In this document: one piece after another, positions 18,911 through 27,826 of the stretch
How the letters are laid out: each line of letters opens with the position of its first letter
How positions within the stretch are numbered: the first letter of the stretch is position 1
Assembly: GCF_027533645.1 (NCBI RefSeq)
Contig: NZ_JAQAGY010000002.1
Coordinates: forward strand, 496,001 to 560,000
Length of the DNA: 64,000 nucleotides
Origin: Paenibacillus caseinilyticus
GTDB taxonomy: Bacteria; Bacillota; Bacilli; Paenibacillales; NBRC-103111
Direction: 5' to 3'
Notes under the pieces: generated by a model
Database searches by the model: none
Seen by the model: only the letters and a program-made list of their open reading frames with translations
Told to the model about the DNA's origin: nothing
Position numbers and translations under genes: made by a program

Positions 18911-21900
18911 ATGAATTCATTAACTAACTTTTCAATGAAGAACATCACGGCCGTCATCATCATCGTGCTGCTGCTGTTCGGGGGCGGCGCTTATGCGACG
19001 ACTACGCTGAAGGTAGAGAGTTTGCCGGATATTTCATTTCCGGTCGTACTGATCAACACTACCTATGTGGCTCCGCCCAAAGACGTCAGGGATGACGTAA
19101 CCAAACCGCTTGAAAAAGCGGTGGCGGGGATCGACGGCTTGAAGAATCTCACCTCAACTTCCAGCGATAACTTCTCCTCCATCGTCCTTGAGCTTGAACA
19201 GGACCAGGATCCAGAAGAAGTGAAGCGTGACGTAGAGAGCCTGGTTACGAACGTGAAGCTTCCCCAAGCCTCGGAGAAGCCGGAAGTGACGACCTTTGGC
19301 TTTGCTTCCCAGCCGGTGTACTATCTGGCTGTATACGGTGAGAACAACATGAACCAGCAGGAGCTCGATAAGATCTACAAGGACGTTATCCTTCCCGGAT
19401 TCAACACCATCAAGGGGATCGACCATGTGGATTCCATCGGGAACCAGGAAGCGGTGCTTACCCTGAAGATGGACGGCAACTCGATCAACAGCTACGGGTT
19501 GACGCCGGCCAGTGTATCCCAGAGTATTAAATCTGCGATCATGACCAGTCCCGCGGGAACCGTTGATTTTAACGGCAACTCCCAGATGGTTCGGGTGAAG
19601 AGTGATCTCAATACGATCTACAGCCTGGAGAATATGAAGATCACCACGGCGAGCGGCACGACCCTGCTCCTCAAGGATATCGCCAAGGTGGAGGCGATCA
19701 CGGAGTCGACTTTCCGCGCGCGTCTTGACGGCAAGCCGGCCATCGGTGTGAACCTGTTCAAGACCAAGAATGCGAATGCGATCGAGTTCGCTGCCGAAGC
19801 GGATGCCCTTATGGCCGGATGGAAGCAGACGTATCCGAACATTACGTTCAAAACCATCTACAACTCCGCGGTGGATATCCAAAAATCCGTCGATGGAATG
19901 GTTAAAGAGGGGGCGCTGGGGGCGCTTCTGGCCTCCGTCATGATTCTTATCTTCCTAAGAAATGTTCGGATGACCCTGATCGTTTTGGTCTCGATTCCGC
20001 TGTCGATTATGGTAACGCTGCTCGTCATGGCGCCTCTCGATATCTCGCTCAATATCATGACGCTCGGCGGTATTGCGATTGCGATCGGACGGGTCGTGGA
20101 CGACAGTATCGTGGTTATCGAGAACATCTACAGCCAGCTCGTGAAGGCGCAGGAGCGCGGTGAATCGGTGATTAAGCTGGCCACGGCTCAGGTGGCCTCG
20201 GCCATTACCTCCTCCACGATTACGACGGTTGGCGTATTCGCACCGATCGCTTTCGTCAGCGGGGTGCTCGGCGAAATTTTCCGTCCATTCGCCATTACGC
20301 TGTCTGTGGCGCTGCTGTCTTCTCTGATCGTCGCAGTGACCGTCATCCCGATGCTTGCGAAACTCATGGTGCTGAAGTCCAAGAATATCAAGCATCACGA
20401 CGAGACGCAGATCGGCAAATTCTCCGGCAGCTATCTCTCGCTCCTGAGGTGGTCACTGAACAACCGCAAAAAGACGATGCTGCTCGCGGTCATCGCCTTC
20501 ATCGTCGCCGTGATCGGTACGGTGCCGTTCCTTCCGACACAGTTCATGCCGAGCAGCGACTCGGATAAGCTGATGCAGGTGCAGCTGAAGCTGCCGTTCG
20601 AAACCTCCTTTGAGTCCATGGACCTCAAGATGCAGGAAATCGAAGCGATGATGCGCGAAATGAAGAGCGCGTCCGGACAGCCGACATTCGAGTACGTGGA
20701 ATCCCTGATCGGCTATAACGACAAGGATGAGCGTGTGGCTTACCGCTCGCAATTCTTCGCCGCTACGACAGATGAGGTGAATGCCAAGGACGTAACGAAG
20801 GATCTCAAAGAGCGAATTACATACCTTTTACCCAAAGGCTCCGAAGTTGACACGATCCTGCTGTCGGCCGGCGGCCCTCCTTCCTCCGGTGTGGATTTCT
20901 CCTATCAGCTGAAAGGCGAGGACACGGCGTCCCTCATCCGGGGTGCGGCGGCCGTCAAGGAGAAGATGAAGGAATTCCCGGAACTGATCGATGTGGAAGA
21001 CAGCTTGAGCGAGTCGAAGAACGAAGTCGAGATCTCGGTCGACCAGAACAAGGCGAGGCTGTATAACTTGTCATCCGCCCAGATCATCGATACGGTCCGC
21101 TCCTGGCTGGCCGAAGAGAAGATCGGTGATCTTAAGTTCGACAACACGACCTTCGAGACGAAGATTATGCTCGACAACAACGATAAGAATTCCGTCGACA
21201 AGGTAGGCAACTTCCTTATCACGACGCCATCCGGCGCAAGCCTGAAGCTCAGCGATCTGGCCAAAATCCGGCAGATCGAAGCGCCTGCGTCGATCGCCCG
21301 CGAGATGCAGGAGGAGTATGTGCAAGTCACCGCCAAGATCGATTCGGCGGATAAGGGAGGCATCAGTGCCAAGGTGTCCGCGGCGCTCAAAACCATCGAG
21401 CTTCCGGGCGGGGTCCGTGCCGAAGTCAAAGGGGTCACCGACGATATCCAGGAAAGCTTCATGCAGATGTTCGTTGCCATGGGTGCCTCTGTCTTTATCG
21501 TCTATCTGGTCATGGTTCTGGCTTTCGGCAATGCCAGCGCGCCATTCGCCATCCTGTTCTCGCTTCCGCTTGCGGCGATCGGGGGGCTTCTCGGGCTCCT
21601 GGTGACCGGGGAATCCATCAATATTACCTCCCTGATCGGGTTCCTGATGTTGATCGGCGTCGTAGTCACGAATGCGATCGTTCTCGTCGACCGGGTGCAG
21701 CAGCTTCGGGAAGCCGGCCACACCGTGAGAGACTCCTTGATTGAGGCGGGGCTGACCCGTCTGCGTCCGATCATCATGACGGCCGGAGCCACCATCATTG
21801 CATTGATGCCGCTGGCGCTCGGACTCTCCGAGGGAACGATCATCTCCAAAGGACTGGCGGTGGTAGTGATCGGCGGTTTGACGACGTCCACCCTGCTGAC

Positions 21901-22018
21901 CCTGCTTGTGGTGCCGATCGTGTATGAGATGATCGAGAGCTTCAAGCTGCGGATGAGCCGTTTGTTCAACAAGAAGACGGGAGAGGCCGTACCGCCTTCT
22001 CCAGTTACGCCCCACTGA
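18911..22018 (+). CDS. RND-family efflux transporter (AcrB/SwrC type), exporter locus 2
   Basis: Proton-driven inner-membrane pump of 1035 residues, the full length of the hydrophobe/amphiphile efflux family. TM1 is at about 10-30 (AVIIIVLLLFGGGAYATT), and two large external loops follow (about 35-325 and 550-845). TM4 carries IAIAIGRVVDDSIVVIENI, with the paired acidic residues used for proton relay. The second half repeats the plan (SLIGFLMLIGVVVTNAIVLVDRV). Gram-positive relatives such as SwrC/YerP export surfactin-like lipopeptides, but the substrate here cannot be read from the sequence. The membrane-fusion gene follows after 56 bp. Confidence 0.93.
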   Translation: MNSLTNFSMKNITAVIIIVLLLFGGGAYATTTLKVESLPDISFPVVLINTTYVAPPKDVRDDVTKPLEKAVAGIDGLKNLTSTSSDNFSSIVLELEQDQDPEEVKRDVESLVTNVKLPQASEKPEVTTFGFASQPVYYLAVYGENNMNQQELDKIYKDVILPGFNTIKGIDHVDSIGNQEAVLTLKMDGNSINSYGLTPASVSQSIKSAIMTSPAGTVDFNGNSQMVRVKSDLNTIYSLENMKITTASGTTLLLKDIAKVEAITESTFRARLDGKPAIGVNLFKTKNANAIEFAAEADALMAGWKQTYPNITFKTIYNSAVDIQKSVDGMVKEGALGALLASVMILIFLRNVRMTLIVLVSIPLSIMVTLLVMAPLDISLNIMTLGGIAIAIGRVVDDSIVVIENIYSQLVKAQERGESVIKLATAQVASAITSSTITTVGVFAPIAFVSGVLGEIFRPFAITLSVALLSSLIVAVTVIPMLAKLMVLKSKNIKHHDETQIGKFSGSYLSLLRWSLNNRKKTMLLAVIAFIVAVIGTVPFLPTQFMPSSDSDKLMQVQLKLPFETSFESMDLKMQEIEAMMREMKSASGQPTFEYVESLIGYNDKDERVAYRSQFFAATTDEVNAKDVTKDLKERITYLLPKGSEVDTILLSAGGPPSSGVDFSYQLKGEDTASLIRGAAAVKEKMKEFPELIDVEDSLSESKNEVEISVDQNKARLYNLSSAQIIDTVRSWLAEEKIGDLKFDNTTFETKIMLDNNDKNSVDKVGNFLITTPSGASLKLSDLAKIRQIEAPASIAREMQEEYVQVTAKIDSADKGGISAKVSAALKTIELPGGVRAEVKGVTDDIQESFMQMFVAMGASVFIVYLVMVLAFGNASAPFAILFSLPLAAIGGLLGLLVTGESINITSLIGFLMLIGVVVTNAIVLVDRVQQLREAGHTVRDSLIEAGLTRLRPIIMTAGATIIALMPLALGLSEGTIISKGLAVVVIGGLTTSTLLTLLVVPIVYEMIESFKLRMSRLFNKKTGEAVPPSPVTPH

Positions 22019-22074
22019 TGAAGGATACCGTGTTATATCATAGATCAGCTCAAGGGAAAAAGGAGAATTAGGCC

Positions 22075-23337
22075 ATGAATCGGATGAAGAGAAAGTCCAA
22101 ATCGATGAAACCTGCCGTTAAGGCACTGGGGGCCGCGGTCATTTCTGCGGCACTCCTTGCCAGCTGCTCGGCAGCCAAGCCGGAAGCGGCTCCTGCGGCG
22201 ACGAGTGCCGAAGCGCAGATCAAGACGGTCAAAGCCGCACCGATCGAGAAACAGAAGATCGGCGAACCGCTCGAACAGGTCGCTGACGTAGCCTCCTCCA
22301 TTCAACTCGATGTTGTCACCAAAAGCGCGGGAGATATTCAGGAAATCTATAAAAAACGCGGGGATTTGGTCGAGAAGGGAGAGATCATCTTCCGCATGGA
22401 TCCGACAGATGCGCTGATCCAGAAGGAGAAGGCCCAGATTCTTCTCTCCAGTTCGCAGGAACAGATTGCGAAGTCGAAGGCGACGCTGGCGGACAGCCGC
22501 AATGAGCTGCAGAACGGCATCACCAAGCAGGAGCAGGCCATTAAGGACGCCGAGAAAAATTACAATAAAATGCGCAACGACTATGACCTCGGGCTGGTGA
22601 CCAAAATCCAACTCGAGCAGACCGAGACACAGCTGAACAGCCTGAAGCTTGACCTCGAAGCTTCCCGCAGCAAGCTGAAGACGATGGATAGCACGAATAA
22701 TTATATAGAGCTCGAGCAGAGCATCCAGAGCGCCAACGTTTCGCTTCGCGAAGCAGACCGGACCATCGGTAATATGGAAGTGAAAGCCTCCTCCAGCGGG
22801 GTGTTGACGGATCTTCCGATCCAGACCGGCATGACGGTGAATGCAGGATTCAATGCGGCGAAGATCCAGCAGCTCGATCCGATCAAGATCAAGGCAGAGC
22901 TTGCGGAGGATGCAGCGAACCTTGTCCGCGGCAAAAGCGAACTGATCTTCTATATCCCGGGCGTTGTGGACAAGACTGCGGCCAAGATCAGCTACCTGGC
23001 TGACGTCATGAGCGGCGAGACCAAAGCATACTCCCTGGAGCTCGAAGTGCCGAACGCGGACCGCAAGCTGAAGCCCGGCATGAAGGCCCAGATTCAGCTT
23101 ACCGGCGAGAACGACCAAATGGTGGTTGCCGTTCCTACCTTGAGTGTCGTGCGCGAGGGCGGCGATACCTTCGTCTTCGTTCTGACGGGCGATACGGTAG
23201 AGAAGCGCAAAGTCCAGCTCGGCCGTCTCAACGAGACGATCCAGGAAGTCATCTCCGGCGTCAAAGAAGGAGAGCAGCTCATCATCTCCGGCCAGAACCA
23301 GTTGAAGGATAAAGAAAAGGTACAACTCGCCAAGTAA
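22075..23337 (+). CDS. RND membrane-fusion lipoprotein, exporter locus 2
   Basis: Adaptor subunit of 420 residues for the preceding RND pump. A hydrophobic N-terminus ends in LLASC, a good lipobox, so it is probably lipid-anchored outside the membrane. The lipoyl-like halves VTKSAGDIQEIYKKRGDLVE and GNMEVKASSSGVLTDLPIQT flank a long coiled coil (about residues 110-220). Barrel and membrane-proximal parts follow (GMKAQIQLTGENDQMVVAVP ... EGEQLIISGQNQL). AAGGAG precedes the ATG. In a Gram-positive there is no outer-membrane channel, so it likely feeds the cell-wall space, possibly the secreted protein encoded next. Confidence 0.9.
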   Translation: MNRMKRKSKSMKPAVKALGAAVISAALLASCSAAKPEAAPAATSAEAQIKTVKAAPIEKQKIGEPLEQVADVASSIQLDVVTKSAGDIQEIYKKRGDLVEKGEIIFRMDPTDALIQKEKAQILLSSSQEQIAKSKATLADSRNELQNGITKQEQAIKDAEKNYNKMRNDYDLGLVTKIQLEQTETQLNSLKLDLEASRSKLKTMDSTNNYIELEQSIQSANVSLREADRTIGNMEVKASSSGVLTDLPIQTGMTVNAGFNAAKIQQLDPIKIKAELAEDAANLVRGKSELIFYIPGVVDKTAAKISYLADVMSGETKAYSLELEVPNADRKLKPGMKAQIQLTGENDQMVVAVPTLSVVREGGDTFVFVLTGDTVEKRKVQLGRLNETIQEVISGVKEGEQLIISGQNQLKDKEKVQLAK

Positions 23338-23368
23338 ACGACAAAGGATCCGACAGGAGGAAAACCAA

Positions 23369-25273
23369 GTGAACCGCAAACTCAAAATGACCGTAGCATC
23401 CGTGATACTCTCCGCAACGCTCGTTACACCGGGATATGCCGTATTCGCCGCAGAAGCGCCGGCAGCCGAGACCAGTGTTCCGGCCGTCGTTACTTATAAG
23501 CTGACGGACCTTCTCGATTTTGAAATCAAAGCCGTTCTGAATGAACGGGTGGACGAAGGGACGCGGCTTGGCGTTGTCGTGCGCCTCAAGAATAACGGCA
23601 GCGGCATTACGCGGGTGCCGGATTACGAACTGCGCGTGAAATCCAGCGACGGTACGGTGTATACGCTGCAGCCGAGCGCAGGAAGCCCTAAGTCCATCCA
23701 GCCTAAGGCTACGACCGAGATTGGCTATATCGCTGTCGTAGACCGGACGGATGAGGTTACACTGACGGAAGTGAACTGGACGGATGTTGACGTGTACGTC
23801 TATCCGAAGAAGGAAACCGTGATTGTGGCTGCGCCGATAACCGGGAATGTCTGGCAGGGCAGCGAGTCCCAGATCACTGATCCGAAGGCCGTGAAGAAAT
23901 GGTCCGAAACGTTCGTGATCCCGACACTGACGTCGCCGATCCAATACACGCCGGTCAGCATCAAGAAAGAGTCGACGCAAAGCGGCACTGTATTCGTCGT
24001 CCAACTGCTCGCCTATAATCCGGGAGCCAAAAAAGAAGAAATGCCTGCATTCGTCGTGGACGGAAGAAGCGAAGACAAAGTGTATACCGGCTCCCGCGTA
24101 GAGCAGGGAACTTTGTCGCTGCAGGCCAAAGAGGAGAAATACATTCACTTCGCGATCCCAACCGACCAGGATACGGTGCTCACCTCGCTGAACGTGCTGA
24201 CGCCGGAGAATTTCGGCGGGGCCTCCGCCGCCGGATCCGCCGATTCGGCCGCGGCTGCCTCGAGCGCTTCCGGAGCATCAGCAGCCGGAGCATCAGCAGC
24301 CGGAGCAGGCATCGCGGGCCAGTCGGCAGGGGATGCCGCGTCCGCAGCAGGCAGTGGCGAAGCTGCTTCCGGTGCCGCCTTGAGCTCCGGGGCAGCAGGC
24401 GGCAGCACAGCAGGTGCCAGCCGCAGCGGCTATTATGTGGGCCGCCTGAATGTGCTGCTCCCGGCAGGACAGACGGACACGAAGTATGTGCCGTTCAACA
24501 TCGGGGATGTCATGCAGTTCGACAAGCGGAGTGAGCTGATCCCGTCGGAGCTGGATGTGTCTGTCGCCCAGTTCGATATGTTCGAGAATACCGAAGAAGG
24601 CGCCAAGACGGTGACGGCGAAGTTCAAAATATACAACAAAAGCGATAAGCCGGTGGCCGTTCCGACCTTCCAAGCGGACCTCGTGAGCAGCGACGGTTAT
24701 GAGTACAGTGGAGCGAGGCAGAAGATTTCGACGGCGAACATCCTGCCGAAATCGGCGATCACCGTCGCCTATTCGTATGCCGTACCGCTTTCCGAGGAAG
24801 GAAAGGACCTTGGAGTGAAGGTACAGGATACGAAGCTGGCTGCGCCTTACAAGACGACGATTGCGGCCTACAAGCTTCCGCTCCAAGCTCCTCCGGCTTT
24901 GAATCAAATGATTGCCGCCTATCCGTTTGAAATCAATATCAAATCGCTTAACCTGTCGTATAACTTCAGCGTGGAGTCAGGTTATGTCTATACAGCCAAG
25001 CCGTTTATAGAAATCAAACGCCAGGATCTGGTGCAGCTTGATTCTAGTGCAACAGGTCTGCTGTTCGAATTGTATGATGGCGGCGGCAGCTTGATCGGAA
25101 CCGCGAGCAAACCATTCATAGGCGAAGGGCGATTAATTTCGGGTGAGAACAAGTTCAATATTAGCGGGAACAGTCAATCGGCATTCATGCCGCTGCAAAT
25201 GAAAATCTATGAAACCTTCACGACAGAGAATGGCGGAGTGGCAAAGCGTCTCGTAGGCGTTCATAAGCAGTAA
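23369..25273 (+). CDS. Large secreted multidomain protein, exporter locus 2
   Basis: Protein of 634 residues with a Sec signal peptide (about 1-28, ending VFAAEA). GTG start, with CAGGAGG about 8 bases upstream. Beta-rich modules carry LGVVVRLKNNGSGITRVPDY, VTAKFKIYNKSDKPVAVPTF and FDKRSELIPSELDVSVAQFD, similar in style and order to segments of the locus 1 secreted protein. An Ala/Ser/Gly linker of about 70 residues (about 283-351) divides the protein in two. No catalytic motif is seen. It is the last gene of locus 2, 31 bp after the fusion-protein gene. Function unknown; exposed partner of the pump is inferred from position and from the parallel in locus 1. Confidence 0.8.
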   Translation: MNRKLKMTVASVILSATLVTPGYAVFAAEAPAAETSVPAVVTYKLTDLLDFEIKAVLNERVDEGTRLGVVVRLKNNGSGITRVPDYELRVKSSDGTVYTLQPSAGSPKSIQPKATTEIGYIAVVDRTDEVTLTEVNWTDVDVYVYPKKETVIVAAPITGNVWQGSESQITDPKAVKKWSETFVIPTLTSPIQYTPVSIKKESTQSGTVFVVQLLAYNPGAKKEEMPAFVVDGRSEDKVYTGSRVEQGTLSLQAKEEKYIHFAIPTDQDTVLTSLNVLTPENFGGASAAGSADSAAAASSASGASAAGASAAGAGIAGQSAGDAASAAGSGEAASGAALSSGAAGGSTAGASRSGYYVGRLNVLLPAGQTDTKYVPFNIGDVMQFDKRSELIPSELDVSVAQFDMFENTEEGAKTVTAKFKIYNKSDKPVAVPTFQADLVSSDGYEYSGARQKISTANILPKSAITVAYSYAVPLSEEGKDLGVKVQDTKLAAPYKTTIAAYKLPLQAPPALNQMIAAYPFEINIKSLNLSYNFSVESGYVYTAKPFIEIKRQDLVQLDSSATGLLFELYDGGGSLIGTASKPFIGEGRLISGENKFNISGNSQSAFMPLQMKIYETFTTENGGVAKRLVGVHKQ

Positions 25274-25303
25274 GCAAGTCCTTATACAAATTTTTCAATA
25301 TTC

Positions 25304-25329
25304 AGCCGGTCCGAGAGGATCGGCTTTTT
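25304..25329 (+). terminator. Terminator of exporter locus 2
   Basis: AGCCGGTCC and GGATCGGCT form a hairpin followed by TTTTT, 30 bp after the stop codon. Confidence 0.85.
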
Positions 25330-25398
25330 CTATGCGGATTGGCAGGGCATACAGCGCCTCGATGATCCTCTGCCTTCTGGGAGGCTGGCAGCGGTATC

Positions 25399-25427
25399 AA
25401 AAAAATCCGCCCTGTCGGGGGCGGATG
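25399..25427 (-). terminator. Terminator of the 2H phosphoesterase gene
   Basis: On the minus strand ATCCGCCCCC and a complementary GGGCGGAT close a hairpin followed by TTTTTTT, about 25 bp after the minus-strand stop codon. Confidence 0.85.
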
Positions 25428-25449
25428 GATTGCTAGAAGGATAAGAAAA

Positions 25450-25962
25450 TTAGGAGAGCACAAATTCGCTTACGGTTTTCCAGGTACCATTCTGCTCCTG
25501 ACGGAGAAGGGCAAAGCGGTCGACCGTGCACTGCAGATCCAGCGTCTGGTTCTTCAGGCTGGCGAGCACATCGTGGAGCTCGTCGTCACCCAGCGCCTGG
25601 GCAACCGTCAGATGAGGCGTATAGAGATAAGGCTTCTCCGCCTCGGGCTTCGGGAGCGCTGCAACGATGCGCTGGTGCAGCGCTCTCAGAGGCTCGGGGT
25701 CGGAGAGGGCCATGTAGATCACTTGACTGGCAGGATAGAAGCTCGAGAAGCGATTAAAGTGGATGGGGAAGGGCTGAGAGGCCTGCGCGACGGATCTTAA
25801 GACAGCGACGGCCTCGTTGAGCTGCTCATGTGTCCACTCCTGTTTCTCCAGGACGGTCAAGTGCGGCCGGATGAGAAATTCGTGCGGATCATATCGTTTG
25901 CGCAGCGGGGCTGCGAAGTCGGCAATAGCTTGCGCTGGAAATACGGCGATACCATAGAACAT
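25450..25962 (-). CDS. 2H phosphoesterase (YjcG / 2'-5' RNA ligase-like)
   Basis: Cytoplasmic protein of 170 residues in the 2H phosphoesterase superfamily. The two defining His-x-Thr motifs are present as HLTV in IRPHLTVLEKQEW and HLTV in YLYTPHLTVAQALG. Start (MFYGIAVFPAQAI) and length match the YjcG family of Bacillus. Members cleave or form 2'-5' or cyclic phosphodiester bonds, but the physiological substrate of YjcG is not known to me. It is monocistronic, convergent with exporter locus 2, with its own terminator. Confidence 0.85.
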   Translation of the reverse strand: MFYGIAVFPAQAIADFAAPLRKRYDPHEFLIRPHLTVLEKQEWTHEQLNEAVAVLRSVAQASQPFPIHFNRFSSFYPASQVIYMALSDPEPLRALHQRIVAALPKPEAEKPYLYTPHLTVAQALGDDELHDVLASLKNQTLDLQCTVDRFALLRQEQNGTWKTVSEFVLS

Positions 25963-26086
25963 GGGAATCCCTCCTTTTATTCATTATAACGCCTGCCGGA
26001 TTGTCATTCCAAAGGAAAAAACTTCCCTGGAAGAAGTTGTACTGCTTCCCTGCATCAGCCTAATGTAATCGCTATCATTCGTATGC

Positions 26087-26092
26087 TATAAT
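26087..26092 (+). promoter_or_regulatory. Extended -10 promoter of the PgpA-type gene
   Basis: TGCTATAAT (TGn plus TATAAT) lies 32 bp before the ATG at 26124. The -10 overlaps an upstream in-frame ATG at 26091, which is why that codon is not taken as the start. Confidence 0.6.
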
Positions 26093-26123
26093 GAACTCAA
26101 TTCCGGCAAAAGGGGCGATCTCC

Positions 26124-26675
26124 ATGAAACGTCAGGTACACAGCATCGAAGTCAAAACCGCCGTCTATCATAAACTGGAGGAGCGCGGTGTCGCTATAGA
26201 AGACATAGCCGAGATTGTTAGGGAAATGCAGCTGCCCTACCAGCCTCACCTGACCATGGGAGAGTGCGTGGACTCCGTTCATGCGGTCTTGAAGAAGCGT
26301 GAACTCCAGCATGCCATCCTGGTCGGAATCGAACTGGATGTTCTCGCGGAGAAAGGAATGCTGTCCGAGCCGATCCAGTCCATCATTGATTCGGATGAAG
26401 GGTTATTCGGCTGCGACGAGACGCTGGCTCTTGGATCGGTGTTCGGTTATGGCAGTATCGCCGTAACCACCTTCGGCCATCTAGACAAGCACAAGATCGG
26501 CATCATTAAGAGGCTTGATACGAAGAACGGATCGCAGGTGCATACCTTCCTCGACGATCTCGTGGCGGCCATCGCTTCGTCCGCGTCTTCGCGCATTGCA
26601 CATCACCAGCGGGATTTGGAAGAGAAGGAAAGCATAGTGACCTACATCACGGGGACGGGAGAGAACGCAAGCTGA
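26124..26675 (+). CDS. Phosphatidylglycerophosphatase A-type protein (YutG-like)
   Basis: Protein of 183 residues resembling the soluble PgpA/YutG group, which removes phosphate from phosphatidylglycerophosphate in phospholipid synthesis. The recognisable block is DEGLFGCDETLALGSVFGYG, then SIAVTTFGHLDKHKIGIIKR; it lacks the membrane helices of Gram-negative PgpA. The start at 26124 has AAAGGGG upstream. Single gene with its own promoter and terminator. The assignment is by family resemblance only. Confidence 0.75.
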   Translation: MKRQVHSIEVKTAVYHKLEERGVAIEDIAEIVREMQLPYQPHLTMGECVDSVHAVLKKRELQHAILVGIELDVLAEKGMLSEPIQSIIDSDEGLFGCDETLALGSVFGYGSIAVTTFGHLDKHKIGIIKRLDTKNGSQVHTFLDDLVAAIASSASSRIAHHQRDLEEKESIVTYITGTGENAS

Positions 26676-26711
26676 CTCTCACTGCCGACTCTACGTTATT
26701 CAAACCATACC

Positions 26712-26747
26712 AAGAAGCTTCTCTCCCAAATAAGGAAGCTTCTTTTT
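26712..26747 (+). terminator. Terminator after the PgpA-type gene
   Basis: AGAAGCTTC pairs with GGAAGCTTCT and is followed by TTTTT. Confidence 0.8.
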
Positions 26748-26800
26748 GGTTATGCTAAGGGAAGGAAATCATCTACGGCTGGCAAGCGGAGTGTGAGATC

Positions 26801-26965
26801 ATGAATTGGATCTATTGGGTTAAATTATACGACAGCAAATTTCAAGCAGGCTGTTTGGCCAAACGCATGGAAGAGGACTGGTGGATTTACGGATACGAGT
26901 GCCCATCGGAGGTTGAAGTCTTCCGTTCCCGCAAAGGGCGGTTCGGTGTCCGCTATACCGTATAA
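26801..26965 (+). CDS. Small hypothetical protein, 54 residues
   Basis: Open frame from ATG 26801 to TAA 26965 beginning MNWIYWVKLYDSKFQAG. It is rich in Trp, Tyr and charged residues and has two Cys. A modest GGAG lies 10 bases upstream. It fills the gap between the PgpA terminator and the tRNA promoter. No family recognised; codon use looks host-like. Confidence 0.6.
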   Translation: MNWIYWVKLYDSKFQAGCLAKRMEEDWWIYGYECPSEVEVFRSRKGRFGVRYTV

Positions 26966-26973
26966 ATTCACAC

Positions 26974-27003
26974 TTGACTCCGGTGTTTTCTATGGTGTAT
27001 ATT
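26974..27003 (+). promoter_or_regulatory. Promoter of the tRNA cluster
   Basis: TTGACT and TATATT spaced by 18 bp, 40 bp before the first tRNA gene. Confidence 0.6.
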
Positions 27004-27042
27004 TACTTTTGTCGCTATGAAGTATAGCCGTGAATTGACTGG

Positions 27043-27119
<77 letters not shown>

Positions 27120-27139
27120 ACCATCCATTCAAATTTTGT

Positions 27140-27216
27140 GGGCCCTTAGCTCAGTTGGTTAGAGCGGTCGGCTCATAACCGATTGGTCGGGGGTTCGAGT
27201 CCCTCAGGGCCCACCA
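27140..27216 (+). tRNA. tRNA-Ile (CAT anticodon, lysidine type)
   Basis: 77-nt cloverleaf with CCA. The acceptor stem GGGCCCT/AGGGCCC is perfect. The anticodon stem-loop CGGCTCATAACCG and the variable region resemble minor tRNA-Ile whose C34 is changed to lysidine, rather than elongator tRNA-Met. The Ile versus Met choice is by resemblance. Confidence 0.8.
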
Positions 27217-27222
27217 CCACTT

Positions 27223-27308
27223 GCCGGAGTGGCGGAATCGGCAGACGCACAGGACTTAAAATCCTGCGGTGGGTGACCACCGTACCGGTTCAAGTCCGGT
27301 CTTCGGCA
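27223..27308 (+). tRNA. tRNA-Leu (TAA)
   Basis: 86-nt class II tRNA with a long variable arm (GGTGGGTGACCACC), anticodon TAA in GGACTTAAAATCC, acceptor GCCGGAG/CTTCGGC and discriminator A. No CCA is encoded. Confidence 0.93.
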
Positions 27309-27325
27309 CTAGCTCTAGAATCAAT

Positions 27326-27374
27326 AAGGCTTATCTCGTATTCGTCATTCTGGCGGTCGAGATAAGCCTTTTTT
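27326..27374 (+). terminator. Terminator of the tRNA cluster
   Basis: AAGGCTTATCTCG and CGAGATAAGCCTT are perfect 13-bp arms followed by TTTT. Confidence 0.9.
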
Positions 27375-27449
27375 CGTTATCGGCGGATCGTCGGCACGGC
27401 CCGCAAGCCACAAGAAGATCGGGATCTGGTTGTTTTTTGGCAGGATCCG

Positions 27450-27457
27450 CATATACT
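27450..27457 (+). promoter_or_regulatory. Putative sigma-K -10 box of the gerPF-like gene
   Basis: CATATACT fits the late mother-cell sigma-K consensus CATAnnnT, 37 bp before the start codon. The same octamer precedes gerPA and the Hsp20-like gene. Confidence 0.5.
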
Positions 27458-27486
27458 TTACCACTACGAAGAAGAGGAGGAAGCCT

Positions 27487-27705
27487 ATGCCTTCCATCAT
27501 TCTGGCACCGATTAAGATCACAGGCAACGACGGGGAGCTGGTTTTCGGAGACGTGCTGCAGATTACGCCGAAGAGTACATCCAAGACGGCTTCTGGCGCC
27601 GGCGGCGGCAATACCGGCGACTTCAGCGCCACGTTCACCTTAGTCAGCTTCACCAATACGCTGGATCCCGATATTGCGGATTCGAACAATACGGCGAATA
27701 ACTAG
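27487..27705 (+). CDS. gerPF: Spore germination protein, GerPF/GerPA family
   Basis: 72-residue protein of the GerPA/GerPF family, inner spore-coat proteins needed for nutrients to reach germinant receptors. It shows IKITGNDGELVFGDVLQITP, a Ser/Thr/Gly-rich TGDF turn and NTLDPDIADSN near the end, as in GerPF. GAGGAGG precedes the ATG. It stands alone about 700 bp before the gerPA-PE operon and is convergent with the Hsp20-like gene, so its exact paralogue identity is by exclusion: the operon lacks a gerPF at its end. Confidence 0.85.
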   Translation: MPSIILAPIKITGNDGELVFGDVLQITPKSTSKTASGAGGGNTGDFSATFTLVSFTNTLDPDIADSNNTANN

Positions 27706-27740
27706 CTTCAAGAGTCCGCCCTCAGACTCAAGCAAGCACA

Positions 27741-27799
27741 GGAACCGCAAACCGGCCATTCCTCTGCGGATGGGAGAACCGGTTATGCGGTTTCTTTTT
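27741..27799 (+). terminator. Terminator of the gerPF-like gene
   Basis: A long interrupted stem (GGAACCGCAAACCGG with CCGGTTATGCGGTTTC) ends in TTTTT; it also separates the convergent Hsp20-like gene. Confidence 0.8.
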
Positions 27800-27826
27800 G
27801 TGACGTGAGCCGGAGAGCGAGACCTG

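Noticed and set aside
22045-23385. 446-residue minus-strand frame opposite the RND adaptor gene
   Set aside because: Antisense to an adaptor with lipobox and lipoyl halves; no family match.
24216-24420. DNA tandem repeat in the Ala/Ser/Gly linker
   Set aside because: The repetition follows from Ala/Ser/Gly codons of a protein linker; treated as part of the coding region, not a separate repeat element.
27140-27216. Elongator tRNA-Met
   Set aside because: Acceptor, anticodon stem and variable region fit the lysidine-type tRNA-Ile better, although only modification data would settle it.
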